64,000 bases of DNA from Rhynochetos jubatus (taxonomy: Eukaryota > Chordata > Aves > Eurypygiformes > Rhynochetidae), in NCBI GenBank assembly GCA_027574665.1, contig CM050651.1, forward strand, positions 4,713,501 to 4,777,500, in the 5' to 3' direction. Every line of letters starts with the position of its first letter. The stretch's first letter is position 1. The notes beneath the pieces are model-generated. The model saw only the letters and a program-made list of their open reading frames with translations. It was not told where the DNA came from and searched no databases. Made by a program: the position numbers and the translations under genes. This document shows positions 11,839 to 26,800 of this stretch, piece by piece.

Positions 11839-14800
11839 GTTACACCACAGTATTTTCCTATAGCAAATTACCTCTCCCCCCCACAAACTTTCAAGCTCAG
11901 TTATACTTTCTGTTCATGCTGACTGGCTTGGTTTGGAGATATACACTAACGTTGAATTATCACAGATTTTGGATTGTGAAGCTGGCGTTTGCAGTGGGGA
12001 TCAGCTTTATCAATACAGTAAAACATGCTGGAAGCGCAAGCAAGCCTGCCCCATCCTGTGAAGGAGCAGGGCAGAGGACACTTCCAGCAGTGCTCCTTGC
12101 AGAATTGCTCCTGCTTCAGGATGAGAAGTGACACGTGAAGTTGCTTGGGCACTATGCCATAACTTTCTGTTCTAGGTCTGTGACTGAAGAAGCAGCCTCT
12201 TCCTCTTAGAATGCAATTACAATTACACGGGTAGGAGACAGGTGCAAATCTGTCCCACAACAATTCAGGGGTTCCCATGGCTTCAGCACACTCTAGTAAA
12301 TGCTCATTACCAGAAAAAGTAACAAAAACCAGAGCAGCCTTTGAACTGACAGAGATTTTAGAGCATTGGGAAAAAATAAATAATGCACATTAAAAAGGCG
12401 TAAGCTATTTCTTATAACGAACTAATGAGAACAAAGATTGGAATGGCCACACATTTGAGAAACATCTTTCCTAACTGGAAAGAGAGTAAAGTAGAACAAA
12501 AAAGTGACAATTTGTATTACTTATGAAGGAAAATCTATATGTTAGGAAAAAAGGTCTACTGGAATGGCAGAAAGAAGAAACGAAAACCAAGTGCCAGTAA
12601 ATAGGTATTAATATACAGAATGCAGTAAAACTCAATTATAAAGCAAATAAACACACATCTAAAAAAATATTCTCTTTTCCTCCACAGAATCAGTGCAATA
12701 AATTTCATAAATCTAAGACCAGCTAGAGACTAGAGTTTGTTCAGAATAGTTGCAATGAAATAACAGGCAAACATTGATGATTACAGAAATCAAGAGACTA
12801 AGCTTGATCAGAAGTACATACCAACTACAGAAAGCTGACTCAGACACATCACAGGTGAAAGAGTTCTGCACGTAGTCCAAGTAGTTTGACTGACCAAGAT
12901 TTAAAAAATCACTAAGTATTCAGCCAAGATAATATATGTAAGACCCTGTGAGCCCAGCCCAGGCAGTGTTCTTCTGCTATCATTACCATTTCTATCGGAG
13001 AAGGAATTTCTAACACAGCAACAAATGCCTCCTGGAACTAATTGGCACTCATTGGCAATCTCAGCACAGAGGCTAATGAAGTACCTTTTGAGCCTGAGAG
13101 TTTCTGAAGAGGTGATCTCTCCAGCTCAGAACTGAGACTCTGTAATGAGGCAGGATAAGGATGATTCCTCTGCTAATGCTCATCCCTCACCTGTCCTCAC
13201 TGTAAAAAGATGGGATTCCTCCACATGTTTAAGGAATCCAGGAAGCCCCTGTGTATAAGAAGCATTAATGCTGCACTTCACTGCTCACAGGGAGAAGGAT
13301 CACAAAGAAAGTTTGCTGTAAGAGCTGCTTTGTTCCTCACCTCCCTCTCCCCATGTATTTCATTACCTGGAAAAAGCTATTTGGGAATCAAGCAGGGAGT
13401 ATGACTGAACAGTGGTAACAGCAAAGGACCAATCCCTGAAAGTCCCCTGAAATTCTACCCTAGAAGGATAGTGTCTTTCCAAAACCTACGTGTGCTTTCC
13501 AGGACTGTCACCTATGTTACAACTGCTAGATCTTGAGATAGAATTTACCTAAATAGGGCACTACGTACTGCAGAGCCTCAATCAAGCTGTTATTTGGCAA
13601 GAAAAAGCTCAACAGAAAAATTAAAAAAAACCTCCAGTAGCTTTATCAAGAAATTCTGTATATTCCTTTCAGATGACCTATTTTTATTACGTGGACTGCA
13701 AATAAATACACATCAGTTCAAGTTGGCAGACACCTTTAAAACTAGGAGAATACCTTAAGTGCTGGACCACAGCCCTTGCCTACAGTACGCGTTGAAGTGC
13801 ACACAATACAGGACAAAGTCTCTGACCAACAGACTCTTGAGTTTAAGACACCTAACAGTCTGCAGGCAGTATAAAGGGCTTGAGCCAGAGCGCTTCAGAA
13901 AAAGGGGTGTATGAAGTCTGTTTTCTTGAACATGAGGTTATAACTGCAATTCATCAGCTTTTTAGGTTTTTTCAAACATAACAGCTCATTCTGGCCATCA
14001 TTTAGCTGGAAAGAATGGAATTAGACACATCATTGTTCAATACAAGAACGTTGGCTGCTTCGCTTTGCGTTTGGTACAGCTCCAAGATTAGGCACTTCTA
14101 GACAAGCTGACATTAAAACATACCTCTGATGCTGTGCAGTTTGTGTTGCAAGAAAACATAGTTATGTTAAAAATTATGATCAGTGCATTATAAAACAACT
14201 CCTGTAAGTTTTTCCCCTAGCTATTTAAAAAAAAATGTCCCAGAGAGGTTCAAGAAAGAGCCAGTTAGAGACATACATAACTCTCCCTGAAAAGATGACA
14301 AAGGATTTGTCACCCAAGTGGTTGAAGGGCAGACCTCCAAACGAAAACGCTTTGGAGACGCGCAGAGTAGGTACCATTTGCCAAAAGCCAAATTGTCATT
14401 TTGGCACACATGGATCCATGATGGAAGGTTGGGAAATCTGTGCCAGCGCGCGCTGCAGCTTCTGACACGGGCCCTTTATCTCCCCTTCCCCTGAGATGCT
14501 GTGCATCTCTGCAGTGTGTGGAGTCTCACTGACAAGCTTTTCACGGCAACTGCAACTGTTATTTAGGGATGCGGACTTGTTTCTGTTGCCTGTGCCAAAT
14601 GCACAAGTCAAAACTTCTCTGAAGTTTTCTTCTTTGAGAACGGCACTGAATCTCCAGAATTCTGTGTGTCTCTGTGCTTGCTCTGACAGCAAAGATAATT
14701 ACAAGTGTTTCTGAGTTGGAAGATAGTAATGCAATTAGTTATTACATTTAGTTAATAATTTATCGAACTTTTATTACAAACCAGCAGACTTCAAGATGAA

Positions 14801-14851
14801 ATACCACTTAAATAAAAATGTCAGCTCTAAATTTGCCTCCTGAAAAAGCTG

Positions 14852-14853
<2 letters not shown>
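11839..14853. other. noncoding DNA, nothing recognised
   Basis: There are only short chance ORFs (up to 110 codons on the minus strand near 12.0-12.3 kb, with no family features). A slightly GC-richer part lies near 14,330-14,480. No repeat family was identified. Confidence 0.55.

Positions 14854-14908
<55 letters not shown>
14854..14908. repeat. 55-base poly(T) tract
   Basis: There are 55 uninterrupted T residues. On the minus strand this is a poly(A), as could be left by a retroposed RNA whose body would lie at 14,909 and above. That flank is not a CR1 or any retrogene I recognise. Long perfect homopolymers are unstable and error-prone in sequencing, so the length should be treated as approximate. 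Confidence 0.95.
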
Positions 14909-14911
<3 letters not shown>

Positions 14912-17900
14912 GCATATGATAACCCTCTGGAAAATCAAGAGGTTTATAACTAGTATATACCAGCTTGGGCCTTTAGCTTTAGTTCTCCAGTTCTTTAATT
15001 CAACCAATGCACTTGTCCCAAAATTTTAAAATTCTATTTAATGAAGAAATTCAGTTTTAGACAATGGAGTTAATCTATTATGTTTCCTTCCTTTCCTATT
15101 TCTACTTTTGGTTGGTTTTGGCATCTTCTATGCTACCTCTAGGATGAGGTACTTCTGAGGTTCCAGCACTTCAGTGCCATTCTGTACTGTGCATTTCCAG
15201 ATTCAGAGGACAGTAATCACAAGATTACCTCTATTTCTTGGCTAGAAAAGCTGAAGACTCCCTTGTGTTGGTGTCTCAGCAACTCAGTTATGCTGTATCT
15301 GTTGGTCTAACTACATGCTTTCATAGTAGTAAACACATCAGGTTTCTTCAGAGATAAGACCTTTTAGGTAAAAGTACCTTTCAAAAAGAAACTGAATTCC
15401 ATTATAAGGAATTTTAATTTTTATTCTTGTAAGTCTGTATCACAAATGAACTTTCGAAGTTCCCAACGTTCAAACTTCAGCACTGAAGACTTAACAACTG
15501 TAAAAGGGCAGCACTTCTTTACTACCACTCGGAACATACACTCTTTAATAAACTTACATAGAACTTTTCAGCATGTGAAAGTACACTCAAACTAGAACTG
15601 TTTTAGAATACTGAAAGGAAGGGAAATGGGGATACGTGTGGAATTGATAAAAGACACAAAGTATTGAAAATTTTTGCTATACTGAAACATGAGAAGATTA
15701 GTATATCTGGCCTCTCTTCCTAGCCTGGCCAAGGACGACAACAGGGAAATCATTCATGCTCCATGGAATACACTTACCACCAATGTAAATGGACAAATCC
15801 TTGATGCTTAGTTAATACCTCTAAGCTCTCAAAAGTAACAGGCTACAAGAAAAGTATCATCTGTTTAATGAAAATGCCAGAGGAGCCAAAGCATCTAAGC
15901 CTCTCTTTTTTTAGATTACCTTCCAATCATCATCTGGGGTCCATTCAATTAACTAAGCAACTCAAAATAAACTATGTTAGAACTATTCTTACTAGCATTT
16001 ATTACTAACTTAACTTGATTTAGCTCTGTATAGAAGAAGCTGGACTTCCTATGCCGTGGTATTGGTTCAAGTCTAACTAGATCTAATAGTCATAAACATG
16101 GTAATGAAAGTCATTCTCTGTCACAACAGGTTATATCTACCACAGTTTCAATGAGAGCAACAAATTAGTGTTTCTAATGTCAGAATCTCTTCCAGCTCAG
16201 CCTGCTTGCCGTTTTCCTACGTCTAGAGCAATCTACCTATTTGCGGTAAAGGGAAGGTGGATCCCACTGTGGATGGGTCATTTCATCCCCTCCTGATCAC
16301 CTCCTACCCAATCCATATCCTTCTGGAGGAACAGAGACATGCTTTTCTGAAGAACGCTTTTTCCTGAATATGGTACATATACGTTATTCTGTCTCCCCTT
16401 TCCTATTTGTTTTCATAACTTCAGCTGTTGATACAGCTCCAGAGCTCAACATGAATACCAACTCCTGTGTACTGCAAGATCAAGGTAACTAAAATTATAC
16501 ACAGCAATGTGCTTAATTGAGCAAAGTATATCACAAGTATATATATGCTCCTTTACAATATGCTTAGAGCACATATCTGTAGTATATCTTAAATATACTA
16601 GCAGAGGCACTCAACATCTGACCTAAGGAAAAAAGTTAACGTGTATCACTTCAGTGCCTTGAAACAGTACCTGCCTGACTTACCTATAACTTACTTCCTT
16701 AGTAACAGAATTCTTATGAGTAGTTTCTGTCTATTATGGTGATAAGTCTCATGGGAAAATCTGTACTTAAAATACATCTCTCATTTAAGAATAATATAGC
16801 TATTGCATTCATACTTACTGAAAAGACAATCTGTCCCTGAGATCAAAAATCAGCACTATCAAGTGTCTTCAAAAATGTTAAATCTGTCCATCTGCAGATG
16901 GTCAGATTGAAACAAAGACTTTTTGACTGGAAGACAAACTACAGGTTATAAACAAACAAGAGCTAGGACGAGCTTCAAATGTGGACAGGATATTACCCTG
17001 AAGGGAATTATATTCTAATACCGACTGACAGAGCAGGAACTAACCTGATCAAAATTGCAGATTTGTTCCAATTTAAATATAAATGGAATAGTTGGAAAGT
17101 TATGGAAAGTTATCTATTAGTTACATATAATCACGTTATTAGCTTTCATGAAATAGATTTCACAATACCTTTCTAACCCTTAAATCTCTTATTTTATGAT
17201 TTTTATAACAAGAACTCTTCTGCTTTTAAGATGGCTGTTCTCTCTTTGATACAAAGTTCTAATCATACATGGAACATGTAATGATTGACAGAATACTAAC
17301 TAATATTATCTCACCCATAAGAAATTACTTTCAGATTACTATCTACTGCTTGAATATACACATAAGAATTTATGAAATTCATTGATTATTCAGGCTCTGG
17401 TCACAATGGATTGCACTCCAGACAGCAGCAGCAGGTTATCTAAGATTCAACGTCAGTTGCTAGAGTACAGAAAGTGCAAATGCTTAGGAGAATATAATTT
17501 AAAGTAACAAAAAAGAAAATGAACCAGCTAACCAGGCAAGCAAAACTGTGGCCTAGACTTCCTAAGTAAAAAATCCAGAAGAAAAGTGTGCATGTGTGCT
17601 TATTCTTTCCTGTTGTTTTGGCTCACATGGAAAATGAGGTATTATTCACTTACTCTTCCCCCCTGCCCTTTATAGTCAGCTAACTGCACAGCTGGGAACT
17701 TGGGGTGGGATAGTGTGGCATTTGTGAGGGGTTTTAAGCATTGTTAAAGGCACAGATGACTCATACCACAAAATTATGTAAAATTAAATAATTACATAAA
17801 CATTAAATTTAAACAACTTACTGGAAGTCTCAAATTAATTTTCTAGGCTTATGCTTCTATATACGTCTTACACTTTATTTAAAAAATCCACCACCATGTA

Positions 17901-20645
17901 AGAACAAATACAATTTTTTTCAATATCTGTTCACTACTGACAGACATTTCTGAAAGACCTATCAGTCAGACATTGACAAATGTGTAAAATAGCACTCATC
18001 TGTAAATGACTTTCACTATTAACCTTTGGTATGTATATTGTTTCTGGTCTTCTAGTACTGGAAACTGATGACCTAAGCCAGCAAACTTCACCCTTTGATG
18101 TAGGTTGGCTAGCAGCAGCAGGACACACAATGAGAATGCAATGACTGCAACGGCACAAAGCCTTTCTCAATACAGGGTAGTTTGCACTGTAAGTATCTCA
18201 TTCTGATTATTCAGAAGTTTCTGTACTAGAGGGAAAAACCTTACTCTTCTTCCTAGGAAACACAAATACGATCAGAATAGAAGGCAGACTTTCAATGCCT
18301 AGCAAAGATCATCTTTATTTCAACCAAGTACAACCTTCTGTGTATAACACGCATAAACAAGGGTCCCGCAGATTTACTTTTGAGAGCTTCACTGCAGCAA
18401 ATGGGTAAAAAAATAACAAATCTGAGACTGATTCGGAAGCAAGATATTCCACAGAGGTCTGACAGCAATTTAATAAGCAGCAGCATTCTTTACTTTTATC
18501 ACCTTCATTATCCTAAACCTGCTTACTGGTTTGTCTACCAAGTCCTGGCCACTTATCTTGCCCCTAAAGAGCCAGACAAACAAATATCTTACAAAGTATT
18601 ATTAATCTTTCATTTTTCAAAAGTCTCTGTTTTCCTGATGTCAAGCCTACCTCCCCTACCTGACTAGCAAAAGCATCCTAATAGCAGCAAACCAGGAGAA
18701 ACCCTGCATGGAGCTCAGCCTCCCCCTTGCAAGTGACAGCACAACAGCCTTCTACCCACTTACTCTCTTTTTTCCAAGACAGACAAAAGAGGAGGAAGCT
18801 TCATTGGGAGGTAGCAGTTTAGAAACTTGACATTTCACTGCTTGATGCTCACTTTCATCAGCAATAAGCTCTTGACTTTAATACTGAGAAATAATGAAGA
18901 ATAGCAAAATCAAAACTGACACTGTGTGTCTGCTTAGACTCATGGTGCCTACATGCTACCACAGAGTACAATAACTTCATCCTTTTTTAATAGCATTTTG
19001 CTACTGAAAAGTATCTTTAGCTTTATCTATTCACTGCCTATAGCAGCCAAGTCCACCTTTAAAAAGGAACATTCAAACATGTTTCAGATGCATTAATCCA
19101 TCTCTTCCTAGGTAATGTGTTACATTAGTGGACCCTACAACATTAAATAAACCAGAGGGGAAAATTCCTGACGGCACATGCTGCAACAAATCACAACACC
19201 CAGATATATTCACACGAAACACAATGCCTTTTAGAAATGTATTTCCTGTTTTATAATTTCAAAAAGTGCACTAAGGCTACCAAATAAATTCTGTTTGAAG
19301 CCCTTCAAGGCTTACAGAAGATGAACCGTTCCAGTTTTTAGCTTTGTGATATTTTTATTGCTCCCCTTCCATTCTTCTTTCTTCATTTCATTCTCCAATA
19401 AAGGGCTAAAAGCTGTGTGAAAATGAAAGAAGATATTTTTCCACTTACTCCAGGTGTTCGTATGTATTGCTACACTTACACGCACTTAACTATAGACGTA
19501 CAGATAAGCATGTTTTCTAACCCATACCAGTTACTTTTGTTTTTCTCTATTAATTCCTCCCAAAGAATCAGAAACACCCCCGTGTTTTTAGAAGAAAATG
19601 GAAACAAAGCAATAGGGAACAAAGCAACAACACCATTCCAGAACAGCAAATGGCTGAGATGTTTGTCTGGGAGCTGGGAAACCTGAGGCAGGTAGTTAGA
19701 CACAGATAATTGGACTTGGGTCTCTGCCAACGTAGCTTCATGCCAAGCCCACTCTATTTGCTTTTCTAAGAAAAGGGAAGTAGTCAGTGTTTCTCATTTT
19801 AACATGAAATAGTATCATAAAGCTTTATCACTCAAAACTGACATGTTGTCACAGAAAGCTTGTTTCAAAGCATACTCATCTCCAAAATGAAAAATAAAAA
19901 TTTCCACCACTCCTCCTTATCTTTTTGGAAGAAGCTGAAATAATTCCTTATGACACTATTACCATAATCAAGTCAGAATACAGCATGCTTATGACATGGT
20001 ATAAAAAGGATGTGATTTAAAAGTGAGTCAGCACTGGTTCAGCTAGAATGCAAAAAATATGAGGCACAATTCCACCAAAACCTAAGAAGCTTGTGTTTTC
20101 CCAAAGCTTGAACAGGAGAGTTTGCAAGGCTCAGATATTGCATGAATTATAAAAGCAAGCTACAGGGCAAAATCAGCAACAGTCCTGTTGTGGTACTGCA
20201 GCCTACTGCTCCCAGAATTGCTATCCTAGGATCTAGAGCAAGCTGTGGGGAAGCCAAAAACTGTAATGTTGACCACATTCATTACTTCACATGTAGCTGT
20301 TCTTGAATTCTATGTGACTTTTAGAGTAAATGTTATGCAGGTTCTCATTTCAGTAAAGCTAGGGTTGTTCTTTTCCCTGTGGGTTTCTCTCTGTCCCCCA
20401 GTTCAAGAACCACCTTCTAGAAATCAAAACTTTTCCCACCTTTTATAGAGCTTTATTTGCCACCAAGAGAAGGAAAACACATATTTCTGTGACTGCAGTG
20501 TACACCATTTAATTTCCATTGTGGTTTAGTCATGAATGGGAAGTAAAACAAAAATATTTAGAAAATCTTGATTACTAATACATTATTTTAATAAAGTTAT
20601 CTGTATTCATTGTCTAGATGTATTTTTTTTTTCCTACTTATACAG
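14909..20645. other. noncoding DNA, nothing recognised
   Basis: This is unique-looking AT-rich sequence. ORFs are under about 95 codons, mutually overlapping on both strands, and without recognisable domains. A small 10-base direct duplication (GGAAAGTTAT, twice) occurs near 17,093-17,112. No RNA gene or mobile element was seen. Confidence 0.55.
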
Positions 20646-20813
20646 GTTCCAGGACAAGTGTTTACTGCACCCACTGTTCACCATGGCTTCTTAACATACT
20701 ACAAGAAACACAACTGCCAGCTGAGGTTAATCTACAACAGGGTGGATTTCATACCTCAAACCACAAAACATGACAGAAACACAAGTGGAAACCAAGTCAT
20801 CGTCAGTACCTAA
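20646..20813 (+). other. exon-like ORF after a strong acceptor (weak candidate)
   Basis: A long pyrimidine tract ending CCTACTTATACAG (AG at 20,644-20,645) precedes 55 open codons ending in TAA. The peptide (start VPGQVFTAPTVHHGFLTYYK) is not one I recognise. There is no matching upstream exon and no polyadenylation signal close by. A strong acceptor followed by an ORF of this size is expected several times by chance in 64 kb, so this is only a pointer. Confidence 0.1.
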
Positions 20814-23800
20814 CTATCTGGGGCAAACACTTCTGACGTCAAATTTAGGTCAATACACTGAGTCTGTGCAAGCTGACATGTCGGTAGACACAAGGCCTCA
20901 CCAGCCCAGTTCTAGCAACGAACAATGATTTTAAAAGGCAGCAAATAAACATCTTTCTGACCAATCAGTATGTGACAGACAAATATCTTTTTTCTTTTAA
21001 TTTCCATCACAGATAGCTAACAGAAACCTGTAAACCAGGTTAATCCCTTAAGTAGTTCCTTTTCCTCCTCAGTATTGACCAGCCAGATATAATTTTAAGG
21101 TTCATATTCTGAAAGTTAAGATAGATTACTCAACCTAATGGAAATAACACCATGACAGAAAAAAAGAGTATGTAAAATTAACAACTTAGTGCACAGTGAT
21201 GTCCATTCCTCTTGTTTTCTAGTCTCCTAAGCGAAGTGATGAAAATGCTAGAAGTGTGATAGAGATAAGCAGCACTGAAAGACTGCATGGGCTACGCAGA
21301 CAGCTGCCAACCATTACTGCATCAACAGTCTAATTACAGCCACACATCTCGCAGCTGAAAAAAAAAAAAAAAGGGAAAAATATTCCTACTCACGTCTAAT
21401 GTCAGTGAAATATTTCAAATTATTCCTTGGGCAGTGAACTTTTGGAAAAAATTGAATAGATCACAAGAGAATTCCTGCCTTCTCTGCAGACATCTCCTAA
21501 AACATCCAAGATCCATAAGCTATTGTGTCTCTCATTTGTTCAAGTCTACCTTGAGTCTTTGCAAACACGTATGCCAGACATACTGTGTTGGTGCCAATAA
21601 TCATCTTCAGTTAAAATCAAGTCAGCTGGGGCATGAAACTGCTGGAAGCTGTAGGATCTACAGAGATTGCACACTACACATTTTTACTTTGGTCAAGAGA
21701 GATTCTACTTTTTTTTTATTTTCTCTCACTGAACTTCAGAATATAAAGACTATAAAATTTCAAAGCCAGGGAGTATCGTGTATGTTTGTATACGCATATA
21801 TGTGTTTCTAAGATAAACCATCCAGGAATTGTATTTCAAATTCTTCATCTGCCTGGCTCTAAATAACTATACAGAGTGACATACGTGTCTCCTTGTTTTA
21901 AATACCACTAAAATACTTCACAACAAATGAAAAAAACTAATTGAGGAGAGGTTTTCCACATAGGACCTAAATATTAAGAAAAATATTCTATATCACTGGC
22001 TAATGATTTCTGTTCTTAAAACCTTTCTAAAGCTGAATTGCATCCAGACTTGAACACAAATTAATTGCCTAGAGAAAGGACTTGTGGTCTAATCTGTAAT
22101 ATATTAGAGGGATTCATATCTGATTGATAGATGGTGCTGCAGTAGTCCTATTTTCCATTCCCCTTTGGAATAAAGCCAACTCAGAAGTGACATCTATGAA
22201 TTACCGGGTTTCCTGAAGGTTAAGCCACTTAGGGAAAAAAATATCATTTACAAGCTGTAAATCTTTCTTGCAAATCTTACTTTCATTCTAGGTTGAACGC
22301 TTCTAATGATATCATAGGAGCCCCACACAGAAAACAAGATCATGAGTATTTGAGGCTGTAATACTCCACTGCATAGAAAAGAAGGATGCTGCCATTATTG
22401 CAAGCACATGAACTTTGATTATACTTCTTAAAGCCATTTGCTAAAGTGTAATAAAAAAAATTTTAAAAAAGTCCAAGAGGCAACATTAAATGCTTCATTG
22501 AGTTTTAATCAAAGGGAGAAATGGTAGTTCTATTTATTATTTATCTTGAAAATGTGACTAATATTTCTAGTGATAATTGCTGAACTTTGTAACGGTTAGC
22601 ATTAAGCATATCTAGATATTAATACAATTTAGTTTTAATGAAGTGCCAGTTAATTACAAAAATTCACTCGTACACATATGTACAAATTCTGTTACAATCT
22701 TTAGAATGTAAACTCATTTCTGCTGACAAATGCTTTATCAAGTAAAATATTACTAATGTTGTATAGAAGACGTCCTATTTTTGCTATCACAATAATACTA
22801 TCATATTTCTTATTCCATTAGCTAAGTCTTTCAACATATTGGCATAGCACACTTACACAAGACTGAATTGTAGAACTGTTTAGGTACTTTGAGTAGATTT
22901 AAAAAAAAATGTAAAAGGTAATCGAGTGCAACTGTAATTTTTCTAATATGACTAAAACATGAAAAATCAGATTTTAAGAAATGAAAGGTTATTAAAAAGA
23001 CAATAATAACAGACAAAGCATGAAAAACATCCTATCAAAACATGAAAGCTTGAACAGTGTTTCACTTTCAAAATGTGTAAAACTTGGAAGTGAAAATGAG
23101 TAAGGGAGCAGGAAAAAAAAAAACAAACTGAGTAACAGTAAAAGTCATCATATGTGAAGATTTCTAACCAAATATGAGCCCTCTTTGATAACAAAAGATA
23201 ACTATATTGATTAACATTTAATCAAATTGCTTAAATCTGATATTCCTATTTCTAGGGTATTCATTCACATTTCACCAAAGTAACTTAACCACTGAAATTC
23301 AGAGGCTTTTCATGAAATGAGATTTTGAACACCTTTCCATACAACATTCTATTCTTCGTCTTCATATAACAGAGCAGCCAAATGAAATAAGTTCTTTAGG
23401 AAAATACTCCGTGAATTGTATTCGACAACTGCATTTATTTTGACTTAGAGTTGCTAAACCATCCCATAGGAGCACTGTTCCATTAACATCGGTTAAAGTA
23501 CGCTTATGCCAGAAGTTACAAATTTAGCAATGCACGTACTTGTAGCACAACATGAAGCAGACTCCTTGCCTCATGCAGAAATAGAGAAGGTCACTCATAT
23601 TTTATGTCTTATCTTAACAATAAACACTACTTTTGCATTTTTGGCACATTCTATTTGTAGACATAACACATTTTTAAAATCCCAAACTTATAAAGTTTCT
23701 TTCTTGCACTGGCTGTGGTGATTACAAGTTTCTCCAGTTTCAGAAGAGTAAAGTGGGATACATCAATGTGTCTTTAATCTGGAAGAAAAATAACTACAAG

Positions 23801-26800
23801 TTGTGCCAGTTGCACAAATTAGTTATTTTGAGTTAGGCAAGAAAATACCTTATTCATCTTCACCTAAAACTCACAAACATGTGCATGGAACACAGTGGGA
23901 TTACTTAAACCATGAGAGGACAAGGAAATCGAGTGACAAATTAATTCTTTGTATTATTTCTGATGCATAAAACTTCAACGACAAAAAAACCTGACTGGAC
24001 CTTACTAAAACATGGAAAATTGACTCAAGGGGATACGAACTCCCAATCATTTTGTGAGCCAGGTTCTCTCTCTGGTGTAAATCAACACCAACTTTTATGG
24101 AGCTACACTAGTCCATGCCAGATGGAAGTCTGGATTTCATCAGAAAGGCTTAACCGTAGGAGGCAACAATATAGAAACTGAGTTTCTTCGTCAGTAATCA
24201 GAGGTTAAAAATAGTAATAGTAACTGTGATCAAGGGGAACAAGATTCTTCAACATAAGCTTAGGCCAAAGCCATGCTGAGCTACAGTAAGAATATGGAAC
24301 ACAATGCCAGAGATCATTCACAAATCAGGGGAAAAGCTAATGACAGTGCTATCAAAATCATACCTGGCAGGAGCACTACAAAAACCGCATCTGCTGTCAG
24401 GAATTGGCTCTCCTCTTCAAAAAGCAGAGCTACCTTAGGTTGTTCATTGTGACTCTCATGAAATATAAAAGCAAAACTGAAATTTACTGTTATATTCCAA
24501 ATGCAGGGACACTGTCCTCAAAGCGCCTCCTGGTTACAAGAATGCAAGGTTATGTTATGAATACGTGAGAATCAGGCATGCTGTATCAAAGGCTGCGAGC
24601 TTTGGATTTTTAACTTTCATGACATATCAAAACTTCTCGCTCTCAGTGCATATTGGCAAACCAAAATGGTATAACTGATGAAATTTTAACATAATTTTCA
24701 GAACTTTAAATAAACACAGCAGTTGCCTCTATGTTCTCAAATTTACTTCTTTTGCAAATAAACCTGAAACTTCTATTTGTGATGTCATCTGGCTGATGGC
24801 ATTACACCAGGAAAGTGATTACTCTGTTATCCATCTCTAACAATATTGGCTGCCATACCAATCTTGCTCTACCTACCCCAGAAAGGTCAGCATTCACTGT
24901 GTGGCGGGAATAGGGGGAAGTAGGAAAATATGTTTCTATATAAAAATATAGCTTCTGGAATTCTCTTGAATTATTCAGGATGATGTTTTCAGATACTGGC
25001 CAGCTCAAAGATTTACCACACAGCCTCTCAAGACTGTAGGCCTCTTGTACTAGGATCTCTGTATCAGTGAGGTCCAGCCTTTTGAAACTCTTGTTGATGG
25101 TGACCAAATGTCATGGAAGAAATGAGGTAGTGCTTAGCTAGTCTTCGTCAGAAGGTGGCAAAGCCTCACAGTAATGTAAATGCTTGTATATCTTAAATCA
25201 AACAGCATTTATACACAATTGTGCTAACAGAGTGTATGTAAACTGGTAATAGTGGGGGAAAAAAAGGGAAGTGTGATAGGTCAAAGCCTAAAATAACCCA
25301 GTTAATGTGTCTAACAGTTCCAAATCTAACAGCATACCGAGATTGCCATCCTCTTGGTCTTTATTATTTTAAGAAATATGCTAGAATCCTGTATAGTTAT
25401 AGCGTAGTAAATAAAACGTTAAAAAGTGTTGGAGTTTGCCAGAAGCATTCAGAAATACTTGGCCAGAAACATTCAGAAATACTTTGCCAGGATCTCAGAA
25501 TAGCAAAAGCTGTGTCTAATTGCTAGACGTACAAGAAAAGGATGCAAGACGTTCTGACTTCATGACCATTTCAGGACTGGTATTTGCAGATAGGAGGTAA
25601 TATGATCACCAGTGTCGCTAGGGAATTGTTCGCAATCCCTCCCTCACTGACAAGTTACACTTAACAGAACTGGTTTTAATAATTTTCAAAGAGCAGTCAG
25701 CATCTGAAATTCATTGTACAAATAAACTTAATGGAAAAAAACTTAAAAGAGACTCCTGACATTTTATTTTGTGAATTATAGAGTTTATGGACTTGAGAAA
25801 CTCTATGAAAAGGAAAGCCAAATTACTACATGGTTCTTAAACAGTTTCAGAGACAGAATAAATCTCTCTTGTTTAAAGATATTCCTTCCAGCTCAAGGAT
25901 TAAGATTTACTCCATACCTGTGTTTCAAATCATGCACACTCTATTGACAGTGACTGCCTTTTACCTGAGTCCATAGAATCCATGCTCCAGGATTATATTT
26001 TAATAAAGTGAATTTGAGTACATATTTAAAGACAGTATTCCAAATTCTGGTGACAGTGACTTCATTGCAGTGCTTCATCTATCAGCAATCTCCCTCTTCT
26101 ATGAGGTCATGACACAAGATCACTCAACAGCACCACGGCTCAGCTAAGTTTCAGTTGTTTTCTCTTTAATTTTGGCATGGTTTATAACCTTCTGAGATTA
26201 AGGCAAGGCCCCAGTGCTGTAGTTTATTGTTACACAAAGGCAGGAGGAGTTATGGCTCCCAACAAAACATGTATTTTTCAGGATTGTAAGAACGTATTTT
26301 ATGAGGCTCTTGCCAAACCTAAGAACGGCATACAAGCTGTGCCCCCGGCCACAGTAAGAAGTAGCAAAAAGAAAAAAAGCCAAAACCAAACAAACAGAAA
26401 ACTCAAACCCCATCCACTGCTATTTTCTAGTGAACTATTAAAAGGAGGCCCAGTATCTACAGCCAGTGAGAGGAGCACAGGAAGACTACGGGAATGCAAT
26501 TTTCACATTTTAGAAAATAAAAAGACAACTCTCAAGCTAGTGCTGGGGTGTCTGCACCACTCGGTGCGGCTCCACAGCAGTCTAGAGCAGCCACGTGGCC
26601 TGCAGAGAAAAGCCCAGTGCTGAGCTCGTGAGTCATACACTGAAAAGCTGCAGCTTATCAGGTCACACCCTTAGTATTTTCAATATCCAGTCAAGCAAAG
26701 AGAATAACGTTAGAAAGAATTAAAGTAACTCCCACTTCTCGAACTTCACAGAAGTCATCAAACAGTTCTCAGATATCAGATTCAATAATACTATTCGAAC

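Noticed and set aside
14774-15007. 77-codon minus-strand ORF with a lysine run
   Set aside because: The lysine run is only the translated poly(T) tract.
21434-21811. 125-codon plus-strand ORF
   Set aside because: No similarity, no promoter or splice context, and composition typical of translated noncoding DNA.
26177-26623. 148-codon plus-strand ORF as a gene
   Set aside because: It has no recognisable domain, overlaps two minus-strand ORFs, contains a low-complexity lysine run and has no splice or promoter context. Its length is within reach of chance in 64 kb.
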